A DNA stretch of 20,317 nt from Flavobacteriaceae bacterium UBA5544 (GTDB taxonomy: Bacteria; Bacteroidota; Bacteroidia; Flavobacteriales; Flavobacteriaceae). The notes beneath the pieces are model-generated. The model saw nothing but the letters and a program-made list of their open reading frames with translations. It did no database searches and was not told the DNA's origin. The stretch lies in NCBI GenBank assembly GCA_002426755.1, contig DINI01000014.1:21600-41916 (forward strand), in the 5' to 3' direction. Position 1 is the stretch's first letter, and each line of letters starts with the position of its first letter. This document shows positions 9,254 to 16,104 of this stretch, piece after piece. The translations under genes were made by a program, and so were the position numbers.

Positions 9254-9277
9254 AATTTAACTCATATGAGTTAAATT
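9254..9277. promoter_or_regulatory. 24-bp perfect palindrome with an extra half-site upstream
   Basis: The sequence AATTTAACTCAT is followed at once by its exact reverse complement, giving a 24-bp palindrome without a loop. The core half-site AACTCAT occurs once more at 9238-9244, in the same orientation as the left arm. No T-run follows, and a loopless AT-rich stem is a poor terminator, so a protein binding site is the better reading. It lies between the glycosyltransferase run and the WecA-like gene, about 80 bp upstream of a candidate promoter. The binding protein is unknown. Confidence 0.45.
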
Positions 9278-9359
9278 TTGAATTAAACATTTAATAAATT
9301 GGTCCCATAAATATTAAAGATGCAATTTATCTGCATCTTAATGAATTTGAACTGTTTTT

Positions 9360-9392
9360 TTTGGGAATTAGCCTACATTCAGTTTATATTCG
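9360..9392 (+). promoter_or_regulatory. candidate promoter for the WecA-like gene
   Basis: A TTTG (9360-9363, the end of a T-run) is followed after 21 bases by TATATTCG (9385-9392). The latter is one mismatch from the bacteroidotal -7 element TAnnTTTG. Transcription would start near 9399, about 35 bases before the ATG at 9434. This also argues that the coding region does not begin at the earlier ATG at 9320. Confidence 0.4.
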
Positions 9393-9433
9393 TGGGCAAT
9401 TTAGATGCCCTCAAACATTACATAGAACGACAA

Positions 9434-10558
9434 ATGATACAGGAATTATTAAAATATTTTGATCCACTTAATTATATAGGATTGTGGTTATTGTTGTCAT
9501 TCTTTATTGCTTTAATGGTTTCTTTTTCGGCATTTCCAGCAATCTTTAAAGTAGCTGAAGCCAAACATCTAATGGATGAACCTGGAGATAGAAGCATTCA
9601 TTCAGTAAAGACTCCAACGCTTGGCGGAATAGGTATTTATTTGAGTTTGGTGGTTGTAATTACCACTATTGGTGCTTTGCTTGACACTAAAATTTTATTA
9701 CTTCTTTTGGGTGGTCTGACGATTTTGTTTTTTCTTGGGCTCAAAGATGACCTATTGATTTTATCGCCCAGAAAGAAATTTTTTGGTCAGCTATTAGCGG
9801 CCGGACTGTTGATTTTTTTTACAGACACACGGATTTTAGGGTTTTCCGGCTTGTTTAGCATTACAATTTTTCCTTATTGGTTCTCTGTAGTGTTTACATT
9901 ATTTGTGTATTTGCTTATCATCAATGCCTACAATCTCATAGACGGAGTGGATGGTTTGGCCGGTACTTTAGCACTTCTTGCCAGCGGAGTGTTTACATTT
10001 ATATTTTTGGATATTCAGGATGTTAGTATGTCCACATTATCTGTTGCTATTATTGGGTCTTTGATTCCTTTTTTAAGATTGAATTTCTCCAAACAAAATA
10101 AAATCTTCATGGGTGATACAGGATCCATGATTATTGGGTTTTTGATTGCTTTTTTTGTGGTAAGATTTATAGGGCATTCACAAACACATATCGATTCAGA
10201 ATGGCGTAATTCGGCGCCTGTTATGGCTTTGGCTATTGTGTTTTTTCCTCTCTTGGACACTTTAAGGATTTTCTTAATACGATTGGTGATTCATAAAAAG
10301 AGCCCATTTTCAGCAGATCAAAATCATTTGCACCACCGTTTTTTACAAATAGGTTTCACACATTTTCAAACCACAATCTGTATAGTCCTGATAAATTTGG
10401 GACTTGTAGCGTCTACTTACTTCTGTAGGAACTTGGATATCCATTTTCAATTTATCCTTTTATTGATTCTTGGATTTTTGTTGTATTCTTTGTTTTTTCT
10501 TTGGAATTGGTTAACAAACAATAGTTCATTTTCCAATGTTTTTAAACAAATGCATTGA
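9434..10558 (+). CDS. WecA/TagO-like polyprenyl-phosphate sugar-1-phosphate transferase
   Basis: Predicted initiating enzyme of the pathway. It moves a sugar-1-phosphate (GlcNAc-1-P in well-studied members) from a UDP-sugar to undecaprenyl phosphate in the inner membrane. The 374-aa polytopic product shows the MraY/WecA family motifs in order: DEPGDRSIHSVKTPTLGGIG (48-67), LKDDLL with the Asp pair (103-108), YNLIDGVDGLAG (166-177), IFMGDTGS (224-231) and the C-terminal NHLHHRF (297-303). About ten hydrophobic helices lie around them. The frame is open further upstream to an ATG at 9320. That would add a 38-residue Cys/Phe-rich stretch foreign to the family and would start before the candidate promoter, so I prefer ATG 9434. 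MraY itself is unlikely because the gene lies outside a cell-wall cluster and has the WecA-type HxHH motif. Confidence 0.88.
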   Translation: MIQELLKYFDPLNYIGLWLLLSFFIALMVSFSAFPAIFKVAEAKHLMDEPGDRSIHSVKTPTLGGIGIYLSLVVVITTIGALLDTKILLLLLGGLTILFFLGLKDDLLILSPRKKFFGQLLAAGLLIFFTDTRILGFSGLFSITIFPYWFSVVFTLFVYLLIINAYNLIDGVDGLAGTLALLASGVFTFIFLDIQDVSMSTLSVAIIGSLIPFLRLNFSKQNKIFMGDTGSMIIGFLIAFFVVRFIGHSQTHIDSEWRNSAPVMALAIVFFPLLDTLRIFLIRLVIHKKSPFSADQNHLHHRFLQIGFTHFQTTICIVLINLGLVASTYFCRNLDIHFQFILLLILGFLLYSLFFLWNWLTNNSSFSNVFKQMH

Positions 10559-10588
10559 ACCACTGATATTTCAAAAAACAAACTTACC

Positions 10589-10619
10589 TTTGCCAATTGT
10601 TCAATTGAGCATATATTTG
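10589..10619 (+). promoter_or_regulatory. Bacteroidota-type promoter for wza-wzc
   Basis: A TTTG at 10589-10592 and a perfect -7 element TATATTTG at 10612-10619 are separated by exactly 19 bases, the classic bacteroidotal layout. The predicted start near 10626 leaves a leader of about 15 bases before the ATG at 10641. A second match to TAnnTTTG (TACCTTTG, 10585-10592) overlaps the -33 element. It could be an alternative -7 box with a start about 27 bases earlier, but it has no TTG at the right distance. Confidence 0.65.
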
Positions 10620-10640
10620 TGTTAATTATAAAGTATCTAA

Positions 10641-11414
10641 ATGAAAAATATTTTATCAGCCGTTGTCTTATTTGTTTTTCTGCAATCATGTGCGACAAAA
10701 AAGGAAATCTTATACCTGCAGGATTCTGATAATTACAATAACACCAATATTGGATATTCAAGTCCAACAATACAACCTAATGATATTTTAAAAATCACGG
10801 TTGGTGCTTTGAGTCAAGAAGCTATCATTCCGTATAACAAATCCAGCTTGGTAGGCAGTGCAGGCAACAGTGGAGGTGGAGGAACCGAAACTCTAAAACT
10901 ACAAGGATATCTGGTGTCAAAAGATCACACGATTAATTTTCCGCAGTTGGGATACATTTCCACCAAAGACAAAACCTTAAAACAGTTGGAGGAAGATATT
11001 AAAAAACTGTTGGAGGACAGCAACCAATTGATTTCGCCGACGGTTGATGTAAGAATAGTTAATGCAAAAGTAACCATTTTGGGGGAAGTCAACTCACCAG
11101 GGACTTATAGTTTTACAGAAGAAAATTTGACATTATTACAGGCATTGGGATATGCAGGTGACTTGACAATTTTAGGTAAGAGAGAGGATATCCTTTTTAT
11201 TCGTGAGGTTGATGGAGTACGGCAGGTGGCACACTTGGATTTGACTTCAGCTGATATTTTTAATAGTCCTTTCTATATAATTAAACCAAACGACGCCATA
11301 ATTGTAAATCCAAACGGTCCTAAAGTTAAAAGTGCTGGATATATTGGTAATTTGTCAACTACATTATCTGTGTTTACTATTATTTTGAGCACTGCAATAC
11401 TCTTAACAAGGTAA
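10641..11414 (+). CDS. wza: Wza-type polysaccharide export lipoprotein
   Basis: Outer-membrane polysaccharide export protein of 257 aa. The signal peptide ends in a lipobox LQSC with Cys17 as the lipidated residue. The Poly_export domain covers about residues 42-145 (IQPNDILKITV at 44-54, a GYLVSKDHTINFPQLGYI segment near 89-106). An SLBB domain follows (VTILGEVNSPGTYSF, about 149-163). The C-terminus is a single hydrophobic helix of about 20 residues (about 234-256), the element that forms the outer-membrane pore in E. coli Wza. The protein is shorter than E. coli Wza (about 380 aa) and has only one SLBB domain, which is usual in this phylum. Its TAA overlaps the wzc ATG by one base (TAATG), so the two are coupled. 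Confidence 0.9.
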   Translation: MKNILSAVVLFVFLQSCATKKEILYLQDSDNYNNTNIGYSSPTIQPNDILKITVGALSQEAIIPYNKSSLVGSAGNSGGGGTETLKLQGYLVSKDHTINFPQLGYISTKDKTLKQLEEDIKKLLEDSNQLISPTVDVRIVNAKVTILGEVNSPGTYSFTEENLTLLQALGYAGDLTILGKREDILFIREVDGVRQVAHLDLTSADIFNSPFYIIKPNDAIIVNPNGPKVKSAGYIGNLSTTLSVFTIILSTAILLTR

Positions 11415-13750
11415 TGATGAAGGAAGCAAATTATAATCTGCCAAAAAAATCTGATCAAGGTGAAGTTCTTAAAAGGGAAGCGACCAAATATTTTCGTTAT
11501 TGGATATGGTTCGTAATAGCTGTTGCTGTTTGTTTAATAGCAGGACATCTGTATTTAAGATACACGCCAAGAGTTTATAAATCTACAGCCAAAATCCAGA
11601 TTCTTAACAAATCAAAAGGTTTGGAATTGCCATCTGCAGCTTTTGTGTTTAGCAGGTCGAGTATCAATCTAGAAAACGAAACAGAAATATTAAAATCCTA
11701 TCGTATTATTGAAGAAGTAGTCCAAAATCTCGATTTGACGATGGAGTATTTTGAAAAAGGAAACGTCTTAACTTCAGAAATTGATGGGTTTCCTTTTATG
11801 GTCATAAAAACAATTGATAACAATGACATTCTTTATACGCAATCCTTTACCATAAAAGTTAAGGAGGATGCGTTCGATGTTTTTAAGGGTAATTCAGATA
11901 CACCTACAGTAATCCCAAATTTTAATTCTTATCTCATTAAGCATGACCTTCCGTTTGAATTGAAGATGCTTAACCAAAAAACACTTAACGAAAGTAAGGG
12001 CAAGACTTATATTCTAAAGTTTATTGAAGTAAAGAACGCAACAAATAAATTAAAAAACGGTCTCACTTTATCAACACTTGGAAAAAGCAGTGATTTGTTG
12101 CAACTTGAATATAAAAGTGAGAGCAAACCAAAATCGGAGCGGGTCTTAAATGAACTTGTCTCCGTTTTTAACGAAGATGGTAAGAGAGATCGCCAAGAAG
12201 TATCAAGACGGACCATTAATTTCATTGATGATCGATTTGCTTCATTAGCAAAGGAGTTGGATTCTATTGAGGTTGAAAAGAAGGATTTTAAACAATCCAA
12301 TAATTTAATTAGTATCCAGTCCGATGCCGCCCTTGGAATTGAACAACGTACTGAATCTGAAAACCTAGTATTTCAAGTAGAAAATCAATTACTTCTATCT
12401 GACATGTTAAAACAGTCATTAGAAGTAAAAGATGCCAACTCTGAATTACTGCCGGCAAATATAGGTTTGGAAAATGCCAATGTAAACGGACTGGTCGATC
12501 AGTATAATGCACTTATTTTTGAACGGGATAATTTATCTGTAAGTGGAGGGTCTAACAATCCTCAAGTCAGAATATTGAATGAAAAAATTAAAGATATTCA
12601 AGATAATATTGATTCCTCTTTAAAGGCATACAAGGAACAACTGAATGCCTCAAAAAAACAGTTTGAAGCAAGAAACAGAATGTTTTCCGCCCAAGTTTCT
12701 GCTATTCCTGGGAAAGAAAAAATCATGCGGTCCATAGAAAGACAGCAGAATATAAAAGAAAGCCTGTATTTGTTTTTACTGCAAAAAAGAGAAGAGGCCG
12801 CTATTAATCTTGCCATTACGGAGCCATCCATTAAGGTGGTGGAGTATGCGCTTTCCAGTAGCGTGCCAGTTTCCACAGATCCAAAAAATGTGTACATAAT
12901 GGCTATTTTTGCGGGATTATTAGTGCCTTTCGCGGTAATCTACATGATCATGTTGCTGGATACTAAAGTCAAAAGCAAACATGACATCGAACAAAAAGTT
13001 GCTAACGTGCCTGTTCTGGCCGAATTGCCAACAATCAGAGATAAAGACCTAGTTTTTAGAGATCCAACAGATAGAACAATTCAAGCTGAAGCATTTAGGA
13101 TTTTAAGCTCCAACGTGAATTTCATACTTAACTCAAATTCACAAGATAAAGGAAAAGTCATCTATTGCACTTCCACCATAAAAGGTGAAGGTAAGACCTA
13201 TGTTGGGATTAATCTCTCTTTGGCATTGGCGAGTATCAATAAAAAAGTTTTGTTGATTGGAGCAGATTTAAGAAACCCACAAATACATAATTATACGGAT
13301 CATAGTAAAGATGACCTTGGGCTTTCTAACTATTTGCACGATGAAAATTTCGATTGGAGAAATGCTTTGATTAAAGGCTTCGAAAAGTATTCAAATCATG
13401 ATACACTCTTGTCTGGTAGCATTCCTCCAAATCCAACACAATTATTGACTAACGGTCGTTTTGAACAGTTGCTGGATAGTGCAAAACAAGAATACGATTA
13501 CATTATTATCGATACTGCTCCAACAATTTTGGTAACCGACACAATGCTCATATCCCAATACGCCGATGCAACGATTTATTTGGTAAGAGCTGGGTATACA
13601 GAAAAGTCGCTGCTGGATTTTTCTAAAAACCTAAATGATATGGGAAGATTGAAAAATATGGCCTATGTGATTAATGGAGTAGGTGTCAGCAAATCTTATG
13701 GTTATACCTATAATTATGGGTATAGTTATGGATATGGTGCAAAAACTTAA
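11414..13750 (+). CDS. wzc: Wzc-type chain-length regulator and bacterial tyrosine kinase
   Basis: Inner-membrane polysaccharide co-polymerase fused to a BY-kinase, 778 aa. The first transmembrane helix is at about 29-48 and leads into a Wzz domain. Periplasmic helices and coiled coil follow to about 485, and the second transmembrane helix is at about 493-514. The cytoplasmic kinase has Walker A KGEGKT (590-595), a Walker A' segment LLIGADLRNP with Asp618, and Walker B YIIIDTAP (696-703, Asp700). The C-terminus is a ladder of seven tyrosines at every second position (762-774), the autophosphorylation cluster. The protein should pair with Wza to control chain length and export, switched by tyrosine phosphorylation. 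A Wzb-type phosphatase was not seen nearby. The start is ATG 11414 overlapping wza; ATG 11417 is an equal alternative. Confidence 0.93.
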   Translation: MMKEANYNLPKKSDQGEVLKREATKYFRYWIWFVIAVAVCLIAGHLYLRYTPRVYKSTAKIQILNKSKGLELPSAAFVFSRSSINLENETEILKSYRIIEEVVQNLDLTMEYFEKGNVLTSEIDGFPFMVIKTIDNNDILYTQSFTIKVKEDAFDVFKGNSDTPTVIPNFNSYLIKHDLPFELKMLNQKTLNESKGKTYILKFIEVKNATNKLKNGLTLSTLGKSSDLLQLEYKSESKPKSERVLNELVSVFNEDGKRDRQEVSRRTINFIDDRFASLAKELDSIEVEKKDFKQSNNLISIQSDAALGIEQRTESENLVFQVENQLLLSDMLKQSLEVKDANSELLPANIGLENANVNGLVDQYNALIFERDNLSVSGGSNNPQVRILNEKIKDIQDNIDSSLKAYKEQLNASKKQFEARNRMFSAQVSAIPGKEKIMRSIERQQNIKESLYLFLLQKREEAAINLAITEPSIKVVEYALSSSVPVSTDPKNVYIMAIFAGLLVPFAVIYMIMLLDTKVKSKHDIEQKVANVPVLAELPTIRDKDLVFRDPTDRTIQAEAFRILSSNVNFILNSNSQDKGKVIYCTSTIKGEGKTYVGINLSLALASINKKVLLIGADLRNPQIHNYTDHSKDDLGLSNYLHDENFDWRNALIKGFEKYSNHDTLLSGSIPPNPTQLLTNGRFEQLLDSAKQEYDYIIIDTAPTILVTDTMLISQYADATIYLVRAGYTEKSLLDFSKNLNDMGRLKNMAYVINGVGVSKSYGYTYNYGYSYGYGAKT

Positions 13751-13767
13751 GATTCTATACAATTATA

Positions 13768-13820
13768 AAAACTTAAAAAAACCTGGTCAACAATTTAATT
13801 GATCAGTTTTTTTAAGTTTT
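13768..13820. terminator. bidirectional terminator between wzc and rpe
   Basis: A 15-bp perfect inverted repeat (AAAACTTAAAAAAAC at 13768-13782, its complement at 13806-13820) is extended inward, past one bulged C, by TGGTC pairing with GATCA (one G-U). The loop is 12 bases. The T-runs lie in the right arm for the + strand and in the left arm for the - strand, so it can end both convergent genes. The right arm and part of the loop lie inside the last codons of rpe. Confidence 0.8.
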
Positions 13821-14454
13821 TTATGGTTTCTAAAGGATTATCATTCCCAAACACATAGCTGCCAGCAACTAACACATCTGCACCAGCTTTCACTAATTGT
13901 TTTGCATTTTGATCAGTGACCCCTCCATCGATTTCAATTTTTGTTTTGGCACCTTTTTTTGAGATAAGAGCTTTCAGCTGTTCGATTTTATTGTAGGTGT
14001 TGTCGATAAAACTCTGGCCACCAAAACCAGGATTAACGCTCATTAAACACACCAAATCAATATCAATGATTGTGTCTTCCAAGTGGTTGACATTTGTATG
14101 AGGGTTTAAGGCAACACCAGTCTGCATTCCTTCTGCCTTTATGGCTTGTAATGTTCTATGTAAATGAGTGCAAGCTTCAAAATGAACTGTTAAGTTGTTG
14201 GTTCCTAGATCGGCAAAGGTTTTGATATACCGATCAGGATCTACAATCATTAAATGAACATCCACATATTTTTTTGTATATTTTGTAATTGCTGTCAATA
14301 CAGGCATTCCAAAGGAAATATTAGGAACAAAAACACCATCCATGATGTCGATGTGAAACCAATCTGCTTCGCTTTGATTGACCATTTCTATATCATGTTG
14401 AAGGTTTGCAAAATCGGCTGCTAGAATAGATGGAGCTATAAGTTTTGAGGACAT
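13795..14454 (-). CDS. rpe: ribulose-phosphate 3-epimerase
   Basis: Interconverts D-ribulose 5-phosphate and D-xylulose 5-phosphate in the pentose phosphate pathway, cytoplasmic. The 219-aa TIM barrel starts with IAPSILAADFANL (6-18), where Ser9 belongs to the substrate site. Metal ligands are His34 and Asp36 (HIDIMDG), His67 (VHLM) and Asp176 (EIDGGV). Asp36 and Asp176 are the acid/base pair in known members. MSVNPGFGGQ (138-147) and the phosphate-binding end AGSYVFG (197-203) are present. The frame extends nine codons upstream to 14481, but ATG 14454 gives the family N-terminus and follows a promoter whose -7 box covers the longer start. It is convergent with wzc and followed upstream by rpoD in the same direction. 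Confidence 0.96.
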   Translation of the reverse strand: MSSKLIAPSILAADFANLQHDIEMVNQSEADWFHIDIMDGVFVPNISFGMPVLTAITKYTKKYVDVHLMIVDPDRYIKTFADLGTNNLTVHFEACTHLHRTLQAIKAEGMQTGVALNPHTNVNHLEDTIIDIDLVCLMSVNPGFGGQSFIDNTYNKIEQLKALISKKGAKTKIEIDGGVTDQNAKQLVKAGADVLVAGSYVFGNDNPLETIKNLKKLIN

Positions 14455-14478
14455 TTTATATTCTTTATAAAGTTTTTG

Positions 14479-14486
14479 CAAAGATA
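14479..14486 (-). promoter_or_regulatory. -7 element for rpe
   Basis: On the minus strand this reads TATCTTTG followed by C, a perfect match to the bacteroidotal -7 box TAnnTTTG. A start about seven bases on leaves a short leader of 15-20 bases before the ATG at 14454. No exact TTG is seen at the -33 distance; a TGAA lies near the expected place. Confidence 0.55.
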
Positions 14487-14569
14487 TGTAAAATTAATGT
14501 GTAGTGTTCAGTCGCAGTATTTATTAGGCTATTTCGTTTGCTGAAGAGGAAGACGTAATATGGGCTCTC

Positions 14570-14604
14570 AAAAAAGCGAACCCTCGGTAATCAGCCGAGG
14601 GTTC
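14570..14604 (-). terminator. intrinsic terminator of rpoD
   Basis: A 10-bp perfect GC-containing stem (GAACCCTCGG at 14578-14587 and its complement at 14595-14604) has a 7-base loop. Read on the minus strand it is followed by GC and six T residues (14575-14570), a textbook rho-independent terminator for rpoD, about 75 bases past its stop codon. On the + strand it is followed by only a short TTTC. Confidence 0.85.
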
Positions 14605-14623
14605 TTTCATCAATCAAAAAACG

Positions 14624-14667
14624 AACAGTTATGTTGTAACTGTTTGTTACGTTAATTTAGTCGTAAC
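14624..14667 (-). other. two small hairpins in the rpoD 3' untranslated region
   Basis: AACAGTTA (14624-14631) pairs with TAACTGTT (14637-14644) over a 5-base loop, and GTTACG (14646-14651) pairs with CGTAAC (14662-14667). They sit side by side between the rpoD stop codon and its terminator. They lack T-runs and are more likely RNA structure than terminators. Function is unknown. Confidence 0.4.
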
Positions 14668-14679
14668 GCTTTGGCATTA

Positions 14680-15543
14680 CTAACCTAAATATGTTTTTAA
14701 TATTTTGCTTCGCGAGGTATGTTTTAACCTACGAATTGCTTTCTCTTTAATTTGTCTAACACGTTCACGAGTCAAGTCAAATGTTTCACCAATTTCTTCC
14801 AAAGTCATTGGATGCTGATCGCCAAGACCAAAATATAAACGGATGACATCTGCTTCACGAGGAGTCAAGGTTTCCAATGCTCTTTCAATTTCTGTGCGCA
14901 ACGATTCGTGCAACAAATCTTTGTCAGGATTTGGAGATTCACCGGAACGTAAAACATCATATAAGTTAGAATCTTCGCCTTCCACCAAAGGTGCATCCAT
15001 CGATACGTGACGACCCGAATTTTTCATCGACTCCTTAACATCGTTTATAGTCATGTCCAATTCCTTCGCAATCTCTTCTGCACTAGGTGGACGCTCATGA
15101 CTTTGCTCCAAAAAGGCGAATGTTTTATTGATTTTATTGATGGAGCCAATTTTGTTCAAAGGCAAACGGACAATACGAGATTGTTCCGCCAATGCTTGAA
15201 GAATCGATTGACGAATCCACCATACCGCATACGAGATGAACTTGAAACCACGAGTTTCATCAAAACGTTGTGCAGCTTTAATAAGACCCAGATTACCTTC
15301 ATTAATCAAATCGGGCAAGGTTAAACCTTGATTTTGATATTGTTTTGCAACCGATACCACGAAACGTAAATTGGCTTTTGTCAATTTCTCCAAAGCACGT
15401 TGGTCACCAGCTTTGATGCGCTGTGCCAATTCCACCTCTTCGTCTGCGGTAATAAGGTCAACTTTTCCAATTTCTTGAAGGTACTTGTCTAGCGAAGCCG
15501 TTTCCCTGTTGGTAACTTGCTTCGTAATTTTGAGTTGTCTCAT
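14680..15543 (-). CDS. rpoD: primary sigma factor RpoD (sigma-70, bacteroidotal type)
   Basis: The housekeeping sigma factor that directs RNA polymerase to the TTTG/TAnnTTTG promoters seen in this window. The 287-aa protein lacks region 1.1 and the long non-conserved insert, as usual in Bacteroidota. Region 1.2 lies at about 13-45 (SLDKYLQEIGKVDLITADEE). Region 2 lies at about 55-125, with ANLRFVVSVAKQY (58-70), DLINEGNLGLIKA (78-90) and the promoter-melting FISYAVWWIRQSI (102-114). Region 3 is at about 135-205. Region 4 (215-275) contains the -35/-33 helix-turn-helix TLEEIGETFDLTRERVRQIKEKA. The ATG at 15543 gives the typical MRQLKITKQVTNRE start. The gene has its own terminator. Confidence 0.97.
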   Translation of the reverse strand: MRQLKITKQVTNRETASLDKYLQEIGKVDLITADEEVELAQRIKAGDQRALEKLTKANLRFVVSVAKQYQNQGLTLPDLINEGNLGLIKAAQRFDETRGFKFISYAVWWIRQSILQALAEQSRIVRLPLNKIGSINKINKTFAFLEQSHERPPSAEEIAKELDMTINDVKESMKNSGRHVSMDAPLVEGEDSNLYDVLRSGESPNPDKDLLHESLRTEIERALETLTPREADVIRLYFGLGDQHPMTLEEIGETFDLTRERVRQIKEKAIRRLKHTSRSKILKTYLG

Positions 15544-15571
15544 CTAATTTTCTCTGTTTTTTTTATTGCGA

Positions 15572-15599
15572 ATATGCCATCGCATATAGTTATACGTAT
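15572..15599. promoter_or_regulatory. inverted repeats in the rpoD upstream region
   Basis: ATATGC (15572-15577) and GCATAT (15582-15587) form an inverted repeat with a 4-base loop, and ATACGTAT (15592-15599) is a perfect palindrome just upstream. Both lie within 60 bases of the rpoD start codon, in a 93-bp gap. No good -7 box is visible there. They could be regulatory sites or hairpins in the leader, and chance is possible in AT-rich DNA. Confidence 0.3.
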
Positions 15600-15636
15600 G
15601 AACTCGCATAAAAGTTACAGTAATTGCGAAAAATAA

Positions 15637-16011
15637 TTAAATTTTGATTAGTTTTTTATCATTCAAATTGATGTCGTCCAACATCTCATTCGTGAATTTG
15701 TAGTGCCCACGAGTTGTAATGATTTTAAAACGATGGGAATTCATAGAGCTCAAGGTATTTAGGAAGAGCCATTTAGATTTTAATAATCTGGGCTGATCCG
15801 ATTTTAAGCTCAACTCAAAATAATGTTTTCTACCTTCTTTTTCTGCAACAATATCTGGAGTGATATTTATATCACTTCCTTTTTTATGATACGATTTTGG
15901 CGTTTCATAACCTTCTGCATCAGCTTTGATGTTCTCAAAACCAATTTTCTCTAAGTAAGTCAATGAGTTACTTAAAATGTCTGAATATTTCTCTTTGTCT
16001 GTATAAACCAT
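15637..16011 (-). CDS. conserved flavobacterial-type protein of unknown function, PD...E motif
   Basis: A 124-aa soluble protein without signal peptide or membrane helix. I do not recognise a named family, but the composition and even motifs suggest a real, conserved gene. The N-terminal half (1-45) holds a short helix and a DAEGYETPKSY stretch. The middle has TPDIVAEKEG (51-60) and YFELSLKSD (64-72), then LLKSKWLFL (76-84), and RFKIITTRGHYKF (94-106) closes the fold. The Pro-Asp, Glu66 and nearby Lys70 follow the beta-hairpin order of PD-(D/E)xK nucleases, but the usual Lys two residues after the Glu is Ser68. A nuclease role is therefore only a guess. It lies upstream of rpoD in the same direction and may share its transcript. 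Confidence 0.75.
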   Translation of the reverse strand: MVYTDKEKYSDILSNSLTYLEKIGFENIKADAEGYETPKSYHKKGSDINITPDIVAEKEGRKHYFELSLKSDQPRLLKSKWLFLNTLSSMNSHRFKIITTRGHYKFTNEMLDDINLNDKKLIKI

Positions 16012-16065
16012 AACCTATAATTTAATAAAAATATTGACAAAAGCAAATTTTTAACGGTGTTTAAC

Positions 16066-16090
16066 TTAATTTGGTTTTAAACTTTAAATG
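16066..16090 (+). repeat. direct repeat, copy 1
   Basis: TTTTAAACTTTAAATG (16075-16090) is identical to 17167-17182. Allowing one extra G, the match extends left through ATTTG to about 21 bases. This copy lies just past the 3' end of the helix-turn-helix gene. The bases before it (TTAATTTG, 16066-16073) are one mismatch from a -7 element. Confidence 0.55.
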
Positions 16091-16104
16091 CTTAAAATTT
16101 TGAA

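Noticed and set aside
9254..9277. Palindrome as an intrinsic terminator
   Set aside because: There is no loop, no GC core and no following T-run, so a binding site is the better reading.
15007..15324. 105-aa + strand open frame opposite rpoD
   Set aside because: Antisense to the most conserved part of rpoD; the composition is that of a reverse-complemented conserved gene and there is no promoter or start signal.
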